Shown here piece by piece: positions 40,097 to 47,432 of a stretch of 58,601 nucleotides of DNA. Source of the DNA: CAXPZW01 sp049594615 (GTDB lineage Bacteria > Bacteroidota > Bacteroidia > Flavobacteriales_D > Sanyastnellaceae); assembly GCA_049594615.1 (NCBI GenBank), contig JBMYJR010000011.1, positions 1 through 58,601 of the forward strand, written 5' to 3'. A program made the translations under genes and the position numbers. The notes under the pieces were generated by a model, which saw only the letters and a list, made by a program, of their open reading frames with translations, had not been told where the DNA came from and ran no database searches. Position 1 is the stretch's first letter, and each line of letters begins with the position of its first letter.

Positions 40097-40765
40097 ATGC
40101 AGTACTTCACCCAAGACTTCCTCGATTTCTTCAACGAGCTCTCGCGCAACAACGAACGCGACTGGTTTCACGCCAACAAGAAACGCTACGAAAAGAGCGT
40201 CAAGGAGCCCTTCAAGGCCTTTGTCACCGATGTGATTGCCGCCGTGGGGAAAGTGGATCCAGAGGTCTCGCTTGAGGCCAAAGACGCCATTTTCCGCATC
40301 AACCGCGACATCCGTTTTTCCAAGGACAAGTCGCCCTACAAGCTGCACAGCTCAGCAGTGGTGAGCAAGTACGGCCGCAGAGACCAAGCTTACCCTGGGT
40401 TGTACCTGGCCCTGTCGCACGAGTACATGCACGTGGGCGGTGGCTGCTACATGCCGCCCAAAGAGGAACTCTGGCGCCTGCGCGACAGCATTGCACGCGA
40501 TCCCAAGGCCTTCCGCAAGACCATTGAGGACAAGGCGTTCAAACACTACTTCGGAGAGCTGAGGGGCGACAAAAACAAAGTGCTGCCCAAGGAATTCAAA
40601 GAAGCCGCGGCCTCAGAGCCGTACATCTTCAACAAACAATTCTACTACATGGGGGACTTTGCGCCTGCCGACATCTTGAGCAACACCTTGGTCGAGGATG
40701 TGATGAAGATGCACAAGGCCGCCCTGCCCTACCAGCGTTGGATGCTGGAAAGCATGGCCGATTAG
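40097..40765 (+). CDS. DUF2461 family protein
   Basis: A 222-residue cytoplasmic protein. The start FTQDFLDFFNELSRNNERDW, followed by FHANKKRYEKSVKEPF and FRINRDIRFSKDKSPYK, is the signature of the DUF2461/TIGR02453 family. No biochemical function is established. ATG at 40097 is preferred because the upstream open frame back to 39857 overlaps the previous gene. Its TAG stop codon shares bases with the TAA stop of the convergent cytochrome gene. Confidence 0.88.
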   Translation: MQYFTQDFLDFFNELSRNNERDWFHANKKRYEKSVKEPFKAFVTDVIAAVGKVDPEVSLEAKDAIFRINRDIRFSKDKSPYKLHSSAVVSKYGRRDQAYPGLYLALSHEYMHVGGGCYMPPKEELWRLRDSIARDPKAFRKTIEDKAFKHYFGELRGDKNKVLPKEFKEAAASEPYIFNKQFYYMGDFAPADILSNTLVEDVMKMHKAALPYQRWMLESMAD

Positions 40766-42747
40766 CGGCGCAACACGCGGTCGGTCCAGGTGCCCGCTGA
40801 TGAACGTACCACCACCAAGTAGGCGCCTGCAGCGTTAGGCAATTGCAACTCGGTTTGCTGGCCGTTGCCGCGCCAGGTTTGCACCCACTGACCGCCCGCG
40901 GTAAACACCTCGATCTGGATGTCCTGCTGGCCACCGTGCTGGACCACGATGCGCCCGTCTGCGGTGGGGTTGGGGTAGAGCGAGGTGTACACAGCGGTTT
41001 CGTCCACGCCCACCACGGTTTGGGTGATGGACTCGATGTCGACTTCCACGGCGTCGGGACCTACGTCCCAATACATTTCCTCGAACAGTTCGATTTCCTC
41101 GGTTTCAAACGAGAACATCTCCTCCATCCATTTGGGTGGGGTACTCTGGTACATCAGGCGTGCCTGCACGGTAAACTCTCCCGCGTAACCGTCCAACGGG
41201 ATGTGGTAATAGAGCTTGTCGCCCCCGGTGCCTTCGGTGCCCAATTCGTCGTGATTCCAGTCGAGGTCCAAAAGGGCCTCGCCCACTACCAGCGTGGTGT
41301 CGTAGCTGGGGTGCGAGGTGCTGAAACCGAGCGGAGCCAAACGGTTGTCCTTGATGGATACATTGGCGCGTTCCAGCACAGTGGTCACATCGCCGTTGAC
41401 ATCGCCAAGGACCATTTCGTAGATCTGGACTTGGTCTTGTTCGGTGATGGTTTGGTAGTGCGGTTCCCAATCTTCGTTTTGGCCGCTGATCTCATAGTCG
41501 GCGCCCATGACGCCGCTTTGCCACAGCGTACTGCCGTCAGCAGCGGTGGCCACCACTTCAATGTAAGCGCGGCGCGCAGGGTAGCCAGAGGGGAAACGGT
41601 GACCGGTGTTGTTGATCACCGTCACCTCAAAGTAGGCCGTATCGTCTTCGATGCCTTGGTCCACCATCTCCAACACGGCGCTCTCGTTCTGGAGGGCGTC
41701 CAAGGTGCGGTTGATGACCGGGTCGAATTGTTCTTCGGTGGCAGTAATCCCCAGTTCGGAGATGTTTTGCTGCATGAGCTCAAGCATGAAGCTGTTGCCA
41801 CCCACCATGTAGTGCAGGCCATACGGCGATCGGCCCGGCAAGAACACGTAGTTGGCCGAGATCACCACCTCATCATCGATGCGGGGGAAGTGGCACCCTT
41901 GGCACTCCTGTTGAAATTCAGAAGCCTCATCGGCATAGGCGCTGTTGAGCCACTCGTGGTAGGTGGCCTGCTCCACAAACTTGCCTCCTGTGTAGTTGCC
42001 GTCCAGGTCTACTGTAGAGGTGACCAAGGTGTGGCAGCCTGCGCACGATTCGCTTTCGGAAATGTGCGCGCCGTAGACCGGTTCGAAGCCCACAAAGCTG
42101 GTCATGGGTTGGCTGAACAGGGGGATTTCTTCACTGCCGTCGCCGTACGGACCGTACAGGGTGTCGAGCACGTAGCGCAGCTCACCGCTGAATAATTTGC
42201 CGATGGAATCGGGGTCTTGTTGGTGGCACGCGTTGCAACTCACCCCGTCGCGCCCAAGCGAGTCCATGGCCAGGCTATCCAGATTGTAGAACTCAGAGCC
42301 GTTGTACATGGCGGCAAAGTGGCCCATGGGTGCGTGGCAGGTAGTGCACTTGTTTTGCAGGTCTGCGGCGTGGCTGGGGTTGACGCTGATTTCGTGAGTG
42401 ACCTTGGCTTTCCAAAACGGGTCTTTGGCCGAATTGGCCATCATGGTCGGCTGCCAGTCGTCGACCACGTTGACGTCTTCGCCTTCTTCGGTGACCGAAG
42501 CAATGCCTGTGGGGTCGCTGCCGTGGCATCCGGCGCAACGTCCCGAACCGGTGAATACGCCGTTGCTGCCGCTGGGCAGTGGATTCTCAACTGTACCGTC
42601 ACCCCCACCTTGGACAGCAGGCAGGTCGTGCCAATCGTGGTAGTACACGGGCTCAGAGGTGTCCACGGTACCCGAGGAGAGCACCACAATCAAGGCGAGT
42701 ACCCCCAAGGGGATCCACAAACGGTACGAGGCGAGCGATTTCTTCAT
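40762..42747 (-). CDS. pentaheme c-type cytochrome with T9SS sorting domain
   Basis: A 661-residue protein. A hydrophobic N-terminal signal (about 10-25) leads to five CxxCH heme sites at residues 71-75, 134-138, 171-175, 235-239 and 282-286. Residues about 350-570 are beta-rich, with NNTGHRFPSGYPARRAYIEV, a stretch common in multiheme proteins. The last 80 residues form a type A T9SS sorting domain, with YPNPTADGRI at its start, GGQWVQTW in the middle and GAYLVVVRS near the end. This predicts heme attachment in the periplasm followed by display at the cell surface. The electron partners are unknown. The stop codon overlaps the convergent DUF2461 gene by four bases. Confidence 0.92.
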   Translation of the reverse strand: MKKSLASYRLWIPLGVLALIVVLSSGTVDTSEPVYYHDWHDLPAVQGGGDGTVENPLPSGSNGVFTGSGRCAGCHGSDPTGIASVTEEGEDVNVVDDWQPTMMANSAKDPFWKAKVTHEISVNPSHAADLQNKCTTCHAPMGHFAAMYNGSEFYNLDSLAMDSLGRDGVSCNACHQQDPDSIGKLFSGELRYVLDTLYGPYGDGSEEIPLFSQPMTSFVGFEPVYGAHISESESCAGCHTLVTSTVDLDGNYTGGKFVEQATYHEWLNSAYADEASEFQQECQGCHFPRIDDEVVISANYVFLPGRSPYGLHYMVGGNSFMLELMQQNISELGITATEEQFDPVINRTLDALQNESAVLEMVDQGIEDDTAYFEVTVINNTGHRFPSGYPARRAYIEVVATAADGSTLWQSGVMGADYEISGQNEDWEPHYQTITEQDQVQIYEMVLGDVNGDVTTVLERANVSIKDNRLAPLGFSTSHPSYDTTLVVGEALLDLDWNHDELGTEGTGGDKLYYHIPLDGYAGEFTVQARLMYQSTPPKWMEEMFSFETEEIELFEEMYWDVGPDAVEVDIESITQTVVGVDETAVYTSLYPNPTADGRIVVQHGGQQDIQIEVFTAGGQWVQTWRGNGQQTELQLPNAAGAYLVVVRSSAGTWTDRVLRR

Positions 42748-42850
42748 TCCAATTCAGCAGGACTAACAAAGAAACAAACACCAGCGCGCATTCCCCACTC
42801 GAAACCCGGCCAAACTCGCCCCTGACAGCACAAATTCATGCAGAAGGTTG

Positions 42851-42858
42851 GATATTTG
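42851..42858 (+). promoter_or_regulatory. -7 box of trmD-rplS
   Basis: GATATTTG, one base off TAnnTTTG, lies 20 bases before the trmD ATG at 42879. It excludes the in-frame extension to 42579, which overlaps the divergent cytochrome gene. Confidence 0.45.
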
Positions 42859-42878
42859 CACCTCCAATCCGCACCGGC

Positions 42879-43574
42879 ATGCGCATCGACGTCCTGACCA
42901 TTTTGCCCCGTTTGCTCGACGGTCCCTTTGCGGACTCCATCCTCAAGCGCGCCCAGGAGAAAGGCCTGCTGGAGTTGCACGTGCACAACATCCGCGACTA
43001 CACCAAAGACAAGCACAACCGCGTAGACGACACTCCGTACGGTGGTCAAGCAGGTATGGTGATGACCATTCAACCCATCGCGGATCTGATTGAAAAGCTG
43101 CAGTCTGAGCGCACTTACGACGAGGTGATCTACATGACCCCCGATGGAGAAACTCTGAAACAGGGCGTGTCCAACACCTTGTCGCTCAAGCAGAACATCA
43201 TCATCCTGTGTGGGCATTACAAAGGCGTAGATCAACGCATCCGCGACCGCTACATCACCCGAGAAATTTCCATTGGCGACTTTGTGCTTACCGGAGGGGA
43301 ATTGGCCGCTGCAGTGGTGGTGGACAGCATCGTGCGTTTGATCCCCGGGGTAATTGGAGACGAGGCCAGCGCCCTGAGCGACAGCTTCCAGGACGGACTC
43401 CTGGCTCCACCGGTGTACACCCGCCCGGCAGAGTACGACGGCATGAAAGTGCCAGAAGTCCTGCTTAGCGGGCACTTTGCCAACATCGAAGCATGGCAAC
43501 ACGAACAATCACTTGAGCGCACACGTCGCCTGCGCCCCGACTTGCTCGAGGGGCTCGATGACACTGAAAAATAG
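42879..43574 (+). CDS. trmD: tRNA (guanine-N1)-methyltransferase
   Basis: A 231-residue SPOUT methyltransferase. Family blocks are RIDVLTILPRLLDGPF at the start, GGQAGMVM, the trefoil-knot loop LCGHYKGVDQRIRDRY, and EISIGDFVLTGGELAA. The C-terminal domain contains PPVYTRPAEYDGMKVPEVLL and GHFANIEAW. It methylates G37 of tRNAs next to the anticodon and prevents frameshifting. rplS follows after 79 bases, the classic trmD-rplS order. Confidence 0.96.
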   Translation: MRIDVLTILPRLLDGPFADSILKRAQEKGLLELHVHNIRDYTKDKHNRVDDTPYGGQAGMVMTIQPIADLIEKLQSERTYDEVIYMTPDGETLKQGVSNTLSLKQNIIILCGHYKGVDQRIRDRYITREISIGDFVLTGGELAAAVVVDSIVRLIPGVIGDEASALSDSFQDGLLAPPVYTRPAEYDGMKVPEVLLSGHFANIEAWQHEQSLERTRRLRPDLLEGLDDTEK

Positions 43575-43608
43575 TTCAGGGCGTGCCTGCTTCTTCAAAG
43601 AAATGTCG

Positions 43609-43616
43609 TAATATTG
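43609..43616 (+). promoter_or_regulatory. possible -7 box in front of rplS
   Basis: TAATATTG, one base off TAnnTTTG, lies 37 bases before the rplS ATG at 43654. It could add rplS expression to read-through from trmD. Confidence 0.4.
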
Positions 43617-43653
43617 CACCCGCTTTGGCGGAACCTATCCAACACGAATAGTC

Positions 43654-44016
43654 ATGGATCGCATTAAAGAAATCACCCAGAAACTGGTAGAGGTAAAAGA
43701 TTGGCCCGAGTTTGGCGCCGGTGACACCATTACCGTTACCTATAAAATCAAAGAGGGCAACAAAGAGCGTCTCCAGTCCTTCCAGGGCGTGGTGATCCAA
43801 CGCCGCGGCTCGGGCACTACCGAGACCTTCACCATCCGTAAGATCTCTAGCGGAATCGGTGTAGAGCGTGTGTTCCCCATCTCGTCTCCATTCCTTGAGG
43901 AAATCAAGGTCAACAAGCGTGGTCGCGTTCGTCGCGCCCGCATCTTCTACCTCCGTGAGCGTACTGGTAAGGCCGCACGTATCAAGGAGCGCAAGACATT
44001 CAAGTCGACCAAATAA
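43654..44016 (+). CDS. rplS: 50S ribosomal protein L19
   Basis: A 120-residue ribosomal protein. The L19 signature is clear: FGAGDTITVTYKIKEGNKER, QSFQGVVIQRRGSG, FTIRKISSGIGVERVFP and KVNKRGRVRRARIFYLR. It sits at the subunit interface of the 50S particle. It is downstream of trmD and followed by a strong bidirectional terminator. Confidence 0.98.
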   Translation: MDRIKEITQKLVEVKDWPEFGAGDTITVTYKIKEGNKERLQSFQGVVIQRRGSGTTETFTIRKISSGIGVERVFPISSPFLEEIKVNKRGRVRRARIFYLRERTGKAARIKERKTFKSTK

Positions 44017-44037
44017 GCGCTATCGCTTTCGTTATAG

Positions 44038-44064
44038 AAGGGCTGCCGAATGGCGGCCCTTTTT
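44038..44064. terminator. bidirectional terminator between rplS and the patatin gene
   Basis: AAGGGCTGCC (44038-44047) pairs with GGCGGCCCTT (44052-44061, one G-U pair) around a GAAT loop, and T residues run to 44064. It overlaps the stop codon of the convergent patatin gene, as at 671-705. Confidence 0.8.
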
Positions 44065-45103
44065 ATTTGCCCGACTTCCCGGGGACTTTGGCGTAATGGG
44101 CCTGCACGGCGCCACGGCCTGAGGCCAACAGCCCTTCCTTTTGGCTGGGGTCCAAGGACTGCACGCGTGGGCCGAGGTTGGTATCGGGGATGGATATGGT
44201 ACGCGCCCAATCGGCCTCGTCCAAGTCTTGGCGGTTGAGTCCTTCCAACACCAGCGTGTACAAGGCCGTCACGTAATCTTCGATGTCTTCGATTTGCCTG
44301 GTGGCCAGCCCCTCCCCTGCGTTGTCGGAAGCCACCTGTTCGGGGCTGTCCATGCGCAGGCCTAGGGTTTCAGGGTTGCGGAAGTCGGGGGCGTAGGCAT
44401 CCATACTCACTTCTGAGTAATAGCGCGGCGCGTCGAACAACGCCAGCGGATAGTTGGTGAGCACGCCCCCGTCGATGTACACGTCGCCTTGCCCTTGCTC
44501 TGCCACGTGTCCTTGATCATCCAAGCATACGGCTTCAAACCAAAACGGCACCGACATGCTGGCGCGCACAGCGTCCACGATGCGCATGGTGGGGTGGGTT
44601 TCGTGCGAGAATACGGCGGCTTTTTGTTGCGATAGGTTGGTGGCCGCCACGTACAAGTCGTACCCGGGTTTGCCGTCCATTTTGCGTTGATGCAGGGCCT
44701 CAAAGGTGAGGTTAACATCTTCGGTCTTGCGGCTTACGTGGCTCTCGAGCCAGCCCAAAAACACATCACCCTTGTACCAGCCATACGCATTGAGCATGCG
44801 TTCGGTGCCGCCCACGAACATGAACTCCCCGTCGTTGAAGGCGCCAAAATCGGTGTTGCCCACAATGGTGGATATTTCATCCGGCGTGTACCCCACCGAC
44901 AGCAAGCAGGCCACAATGGCACCGGCGCTGGTGCCGGCCACGCGCTCCAAGGCTTGGAGTTTGCCGTGGGTGTGCAGTTCTTGGACCGCACCGCAGTAGG
45001 CCAAGCCGCGGATGCCCGCGCCTTCCATGACCAGGTTTTTGATGGGAACTTGTGCCCCGGCAAGCATCGGGAGCAATGCAAAGAGGAAAAGCAGGCGTTT
45101 CAT
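44063..45103 (-). CDS. secreted patatin-like phospholipase
   Basis: A protein of about 346 residues with a signal peptide (MKRLLFLFALLPMLAGAQ). The patatin domain starts at once: NLVMEGAGIRGLAYCGAV (oxyanion hole region), the nucleophile elbow GTSAG near residue 60, and the catalytic Asp in VYIDGGVLTNYPL (DGG) near 220. It hydrolyses lipid acyl esters. ATG at 45103 gives the signal peptide; the frame upstream to 45316 overlaps the cutC region and is not coding. It converges on rplS. Confidence 0.92.
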   Translation of the reverse strand: MKRLLFLFALLPMLAGAQVPIKNLVMEGAGIRGLAYCGAVQELHTHGKLQALERVAGTSAGAIVACLLSVGYTPDEISTIVGNTDFGAFNDGEFMFVGGTERMLNAYGWYKGDVFLGWLESHVSRKTEDVNLTFEALHQRKMDGKPGYDLYVAATNLSQQKAAVFSHETHPTMRIVDAVRASMSVPFWFEAVCLDDQGHVAEQGQGDVYIDGGVLTNYPLALFDAPRYYSEVSMDAYAPDFRNPETLGLRMDSPEQVASDNAGEGLATRQIEDIEDYVTALYTLVLEGLNRQDLDEADWARTISIPDTNLGPRVQSLDPSQKEGLLASGRGAVQAHYAKVPGKSGK

Positions 45104-45206
45104 GGCGTTTTTCGGTGCACTTAAATTGCGGGTTTTAAGCAAGTCGAATTCGAAAGGAATGTGAATTCCTTCCCCAATACAACGTGCATGAACCCCGCCG
45201 AGCGTG

Positions 45207-45214
45207 TACCTTGG
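45207..45214 (+). promoter_or_regulatory. -7 box of cutC
   Basis: TACCTTGG, one base off the consensus, lies 38 bases before the ATG at 45253. Confidence 0.4.
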
Positions 45215-45252
45215 CGCATGCGTTTCACCCCGCCAACCAACACAGCAATCCC

Positions 45253-45960
45253 ATGATTCTTGAAATCTGCGCCGAAGACATCCAGTCGTGCATGCACGCG
45301 CAACAAGGCGGTGCACGCCGCATCGAGCTCTGTTCAGCGCTGGACCAAGGCGGTTTGACGCCAGGCAGCGGCCTCATCCAACTGGCCAACCAGTACGTAA
45401 CCCTTCCCATTCATGTATTGATTCGGCCCCGCGGTGGCGACTTCGTGTACGACCGCAAGGAGCTGGCCATCATCCGCCGTGAGATTGAGAACTGCAAAGC
45501 CATGGGCTGTGCCGGGGTGGTCATTGGTGCCTTGGACGACGACGGCGACATCGACGGCCGCTTGGTTGCGCAGTGGGTCCAAGTGGCCTACCCCATGGAA
45601 GTCACCTTCCACCGGGCGTTTGACCTGACTTCAGACCCCATGGAATCACTCGACATTTTGGCAGAAGCCGGGGTGAACCGCATCCTGACCAGCGGCTGTG
45701 CACCTACCTGCGTGGAAGGGTTGGATATGCTGGCCAAGTTGGTAGAAGTCGCGGCCGAAGGCCTGGAGATCCAAGCCGGCAGCGGGGTATCGCCCGACAA
45801 CATTGCGCAACTGCATGCCGCAGGGGTACGCAACTTCCATATGAGCGCCCGAGAATGGGTGCACTCCAATGTGTCGTCAGAATTGTTTGCGATGGACTAC
45901 CAACGCAGCTCGCTCGAGGAAATCAAGCGCGCCGTAAAGGTGATCAAGGATCTGTATTGA
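45253..45960 (+). CDS. cutC: CutC family protein
   Basis: A 235-residue TIM-barrel protein of the CutC family. It begins MILEICAEDIQSC, followed by GGARRIELCSALDQGGLTPG, HVLIRPRGGDFVY, VTFHRAFDL and LTSGCAPT. The name comes from copper homeostasis in E. coli, but the true activity remains disputed. ATG at 45253 begins the conserved domain exactly. Its last 17 bases overlap the end of the convergent DUF389 gene. Confidence 0.94.
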   Translation: MILEICAEDIQSCMHAQQGGARRIELCSALDQGGLTPGSGLIQLANQYVTLPIHVLIRPRGGDFVYDRKELAIIRREIENCKAMGCAGVVIGALDDDGDIDGRLVAQWVQVAYPMEVTFHRAFDLTSDPMESLDILAEAGVNRILTSGCAPTCVEGLDMLAKLVEVAAEGLEIQAGSGVSPDNIAQLHAAGVRNFHMSAREWVHSNVSSELFAMDYQRSSLEEIKRAVKVIKDLY

Positions 45961-47386
45961 GAGCGGACTCCCGTTCATTCATGTTCCACACCCGCACTTG
46001 ATCGGAGTGCAGCTGAACAGGCAACCAACGCTTGAGGCTGGCCTCTGCTTCATTCACCTGTTCGGCGGGCAGCGACTGGTCCCACCAAATCATGACCGTG
46101 GGGATGGTATCGTTGACTCCTGCGCTGTTGAGCTCCAACACCTCTCCGTAGGAGACCGCCTCCACCTCGCTGTAGAACATGGTGAGCTCGGTGTAGAGGT
46201 CTTCAAGGGCCACTTGGGCTTTGGCCTCTTCGTCCAGCTGGGCGCGCAGCATTTCCAATTGACGGGCTTGGGCGGAGAGTGATTCTTGGAGTGAACGACG
46301 CTCGTTATCGTTCACCCGCTGGTCCAGCAAAGCACCGAGGTTTTGACCGTCCAACCAACGCAGCTCGCATTTGGCGAGTTCGAAGGATGGCAAACGGTTC
46401 AAGTAGGTGGTTTTTTGACCAGGCGTCAAGGGTTCGCCGTTGATGCCAATGCGCAGCACCTGGCGGTCGTCCGCGTAGACCACTTCCGAGAAATTGACGT
46501 AAGAGTCGGTGTTCTCCAAGTCGGTTTTCATTGCGGCTACGAACAAACGGGCATTGCGGTTGAACCGGCTCTCGGCCACCACATCCAAAAAAATGAAGAC
46601 ACTGGGGACCGCCACCACCAGCAAGAAGCCCACGATGTAGGCACGGATGCGGCGCTCTCGCGTGGGATCCACAAACGTCTTGAGCGGAAAACGCACAAAC
46701 TTGATGTACAAGTAGGTAGGCAAGGCAATGAAAACCGAGTTGATGAAGAACAGGTAAAACGCCCCGATGAAAAAGTCCCATTGCGCAGTGGCCAAGCCGT
46801 AACCTACCGTGCACAATGGAGGCATCAACGCCGTGGCGATGGCTACCCCGGGAAACACATTGGTCTTCAGCGGGCGTGAACCGGCAATGATGCCGGCAAA
46901 TCCGCCAAACAAGGCCACACCAATGGCCAGGAACGTCGCGTTCTTGCGGTCCATGAGTTCTGGTGTAGCCTCGGGTACCTCAATGATCAGGAAGTGGATC
47001 GTACTGATCACAATGGAGATGGTCATGGCCACCCCCAGGTTGATCAGCGAGCGCTTGAGCAGTTCAAAATCATTGGTACCTGCTGCCAATCCGACCCCCA
47101 GGATGGGCCCCATGAGTGGCGAGATGAGCATGGCACCGATGATCACCGCAACACTATTGTTGCCCAGCCCGATGCTCGCAATAACGACCGAACAAACCAG
47201 GATCCATGCCGCATGCCCGCGGAATTCCACGTCGCGTACAATGCCCTCCATGGTACCTTGACGGTCGATGCCGTCACGCAAACTCAGGGTACGGCGGATG
47301 AAGTGCCACAGCTCGAGAAAAGCCGTACGCATGGCTTCGTTGTTTGCTTCGGGAGTTGGGGTTGGCGTCTGCGGGTCTTGTGTCAT
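45944..47386 (-). CDS. DUF389 membrane protein (TIGR00341/TIGR00271 group)
   Basis: A protein of about 480 residues. The N-terminal DUF389 membrane domain has about six helices and the motif VIIGAMLISPLMGPILGVGL, then FGGFAGIIAGSRP and GVAIATALMPPLCTVGYGLA. The C-terminal 230 residues are soluble, with a coiled-coil-like Gln/Glu-rich stretch (ARQLEMLRAQLDEEAKAQ). The role is unknown. ATG at 47386 is chosen because the frame up to 47461 would overlap the upstream gene. It overlaps the 3' end of cutC by 17 bases. Confidence 0.9.
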   Translation of the reverse strand: MTQDPQTPTPTPEANNEAMRTAFLELWHFIRRTLSLRDGIDRQGTMEGIVRDVEFRGHAAWILVCSVVIASIGLGNNSVAVIIGAMLISPLMGPILGVGLAAGTNDFELLKRSLINLGVAMTISIVISTIHFLIIEVPEATPELMDRKNATFLAIGVALFGGFAGIIAGSRPLKTNVFPGVAIATALMPPLCTVGYGLATAQWDFFIGAFYLFFINSVFIALPTYLYIKFVRFPLKTFVDPTRERRIRAYIVGFLLVVAVPSVFIFLDVVAESRFNRNARLFVAAMKTDLENTDSYVNFSEVVYADDRQVLRIGINGEPLTPGQKTTYLNRLPSFELAKCELRWLDGQNLGALLDQRVNDNERRSLQESLSAQARQLEMLRAQLDEEAKAQVALEDLYTELTMFYSEVEAVSYGEVLELNSAGVNDTIPTVMIWWDQSLPAEQVNEAEASLKRWLPVQLHSDQVRVWNMNERESALNTDP

Positions 47387-47432
47387 GCTCCGGGTGATTT
47401 CTACCGGTAAGATACATCCTTGGCGCAACCGC

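Noticed and set aside
42579..42878. 100-codon N-terminal extension of trmD
   Set aside because: It is antisense to the start of the cytochrome gene and contains the -7 box of trmD.
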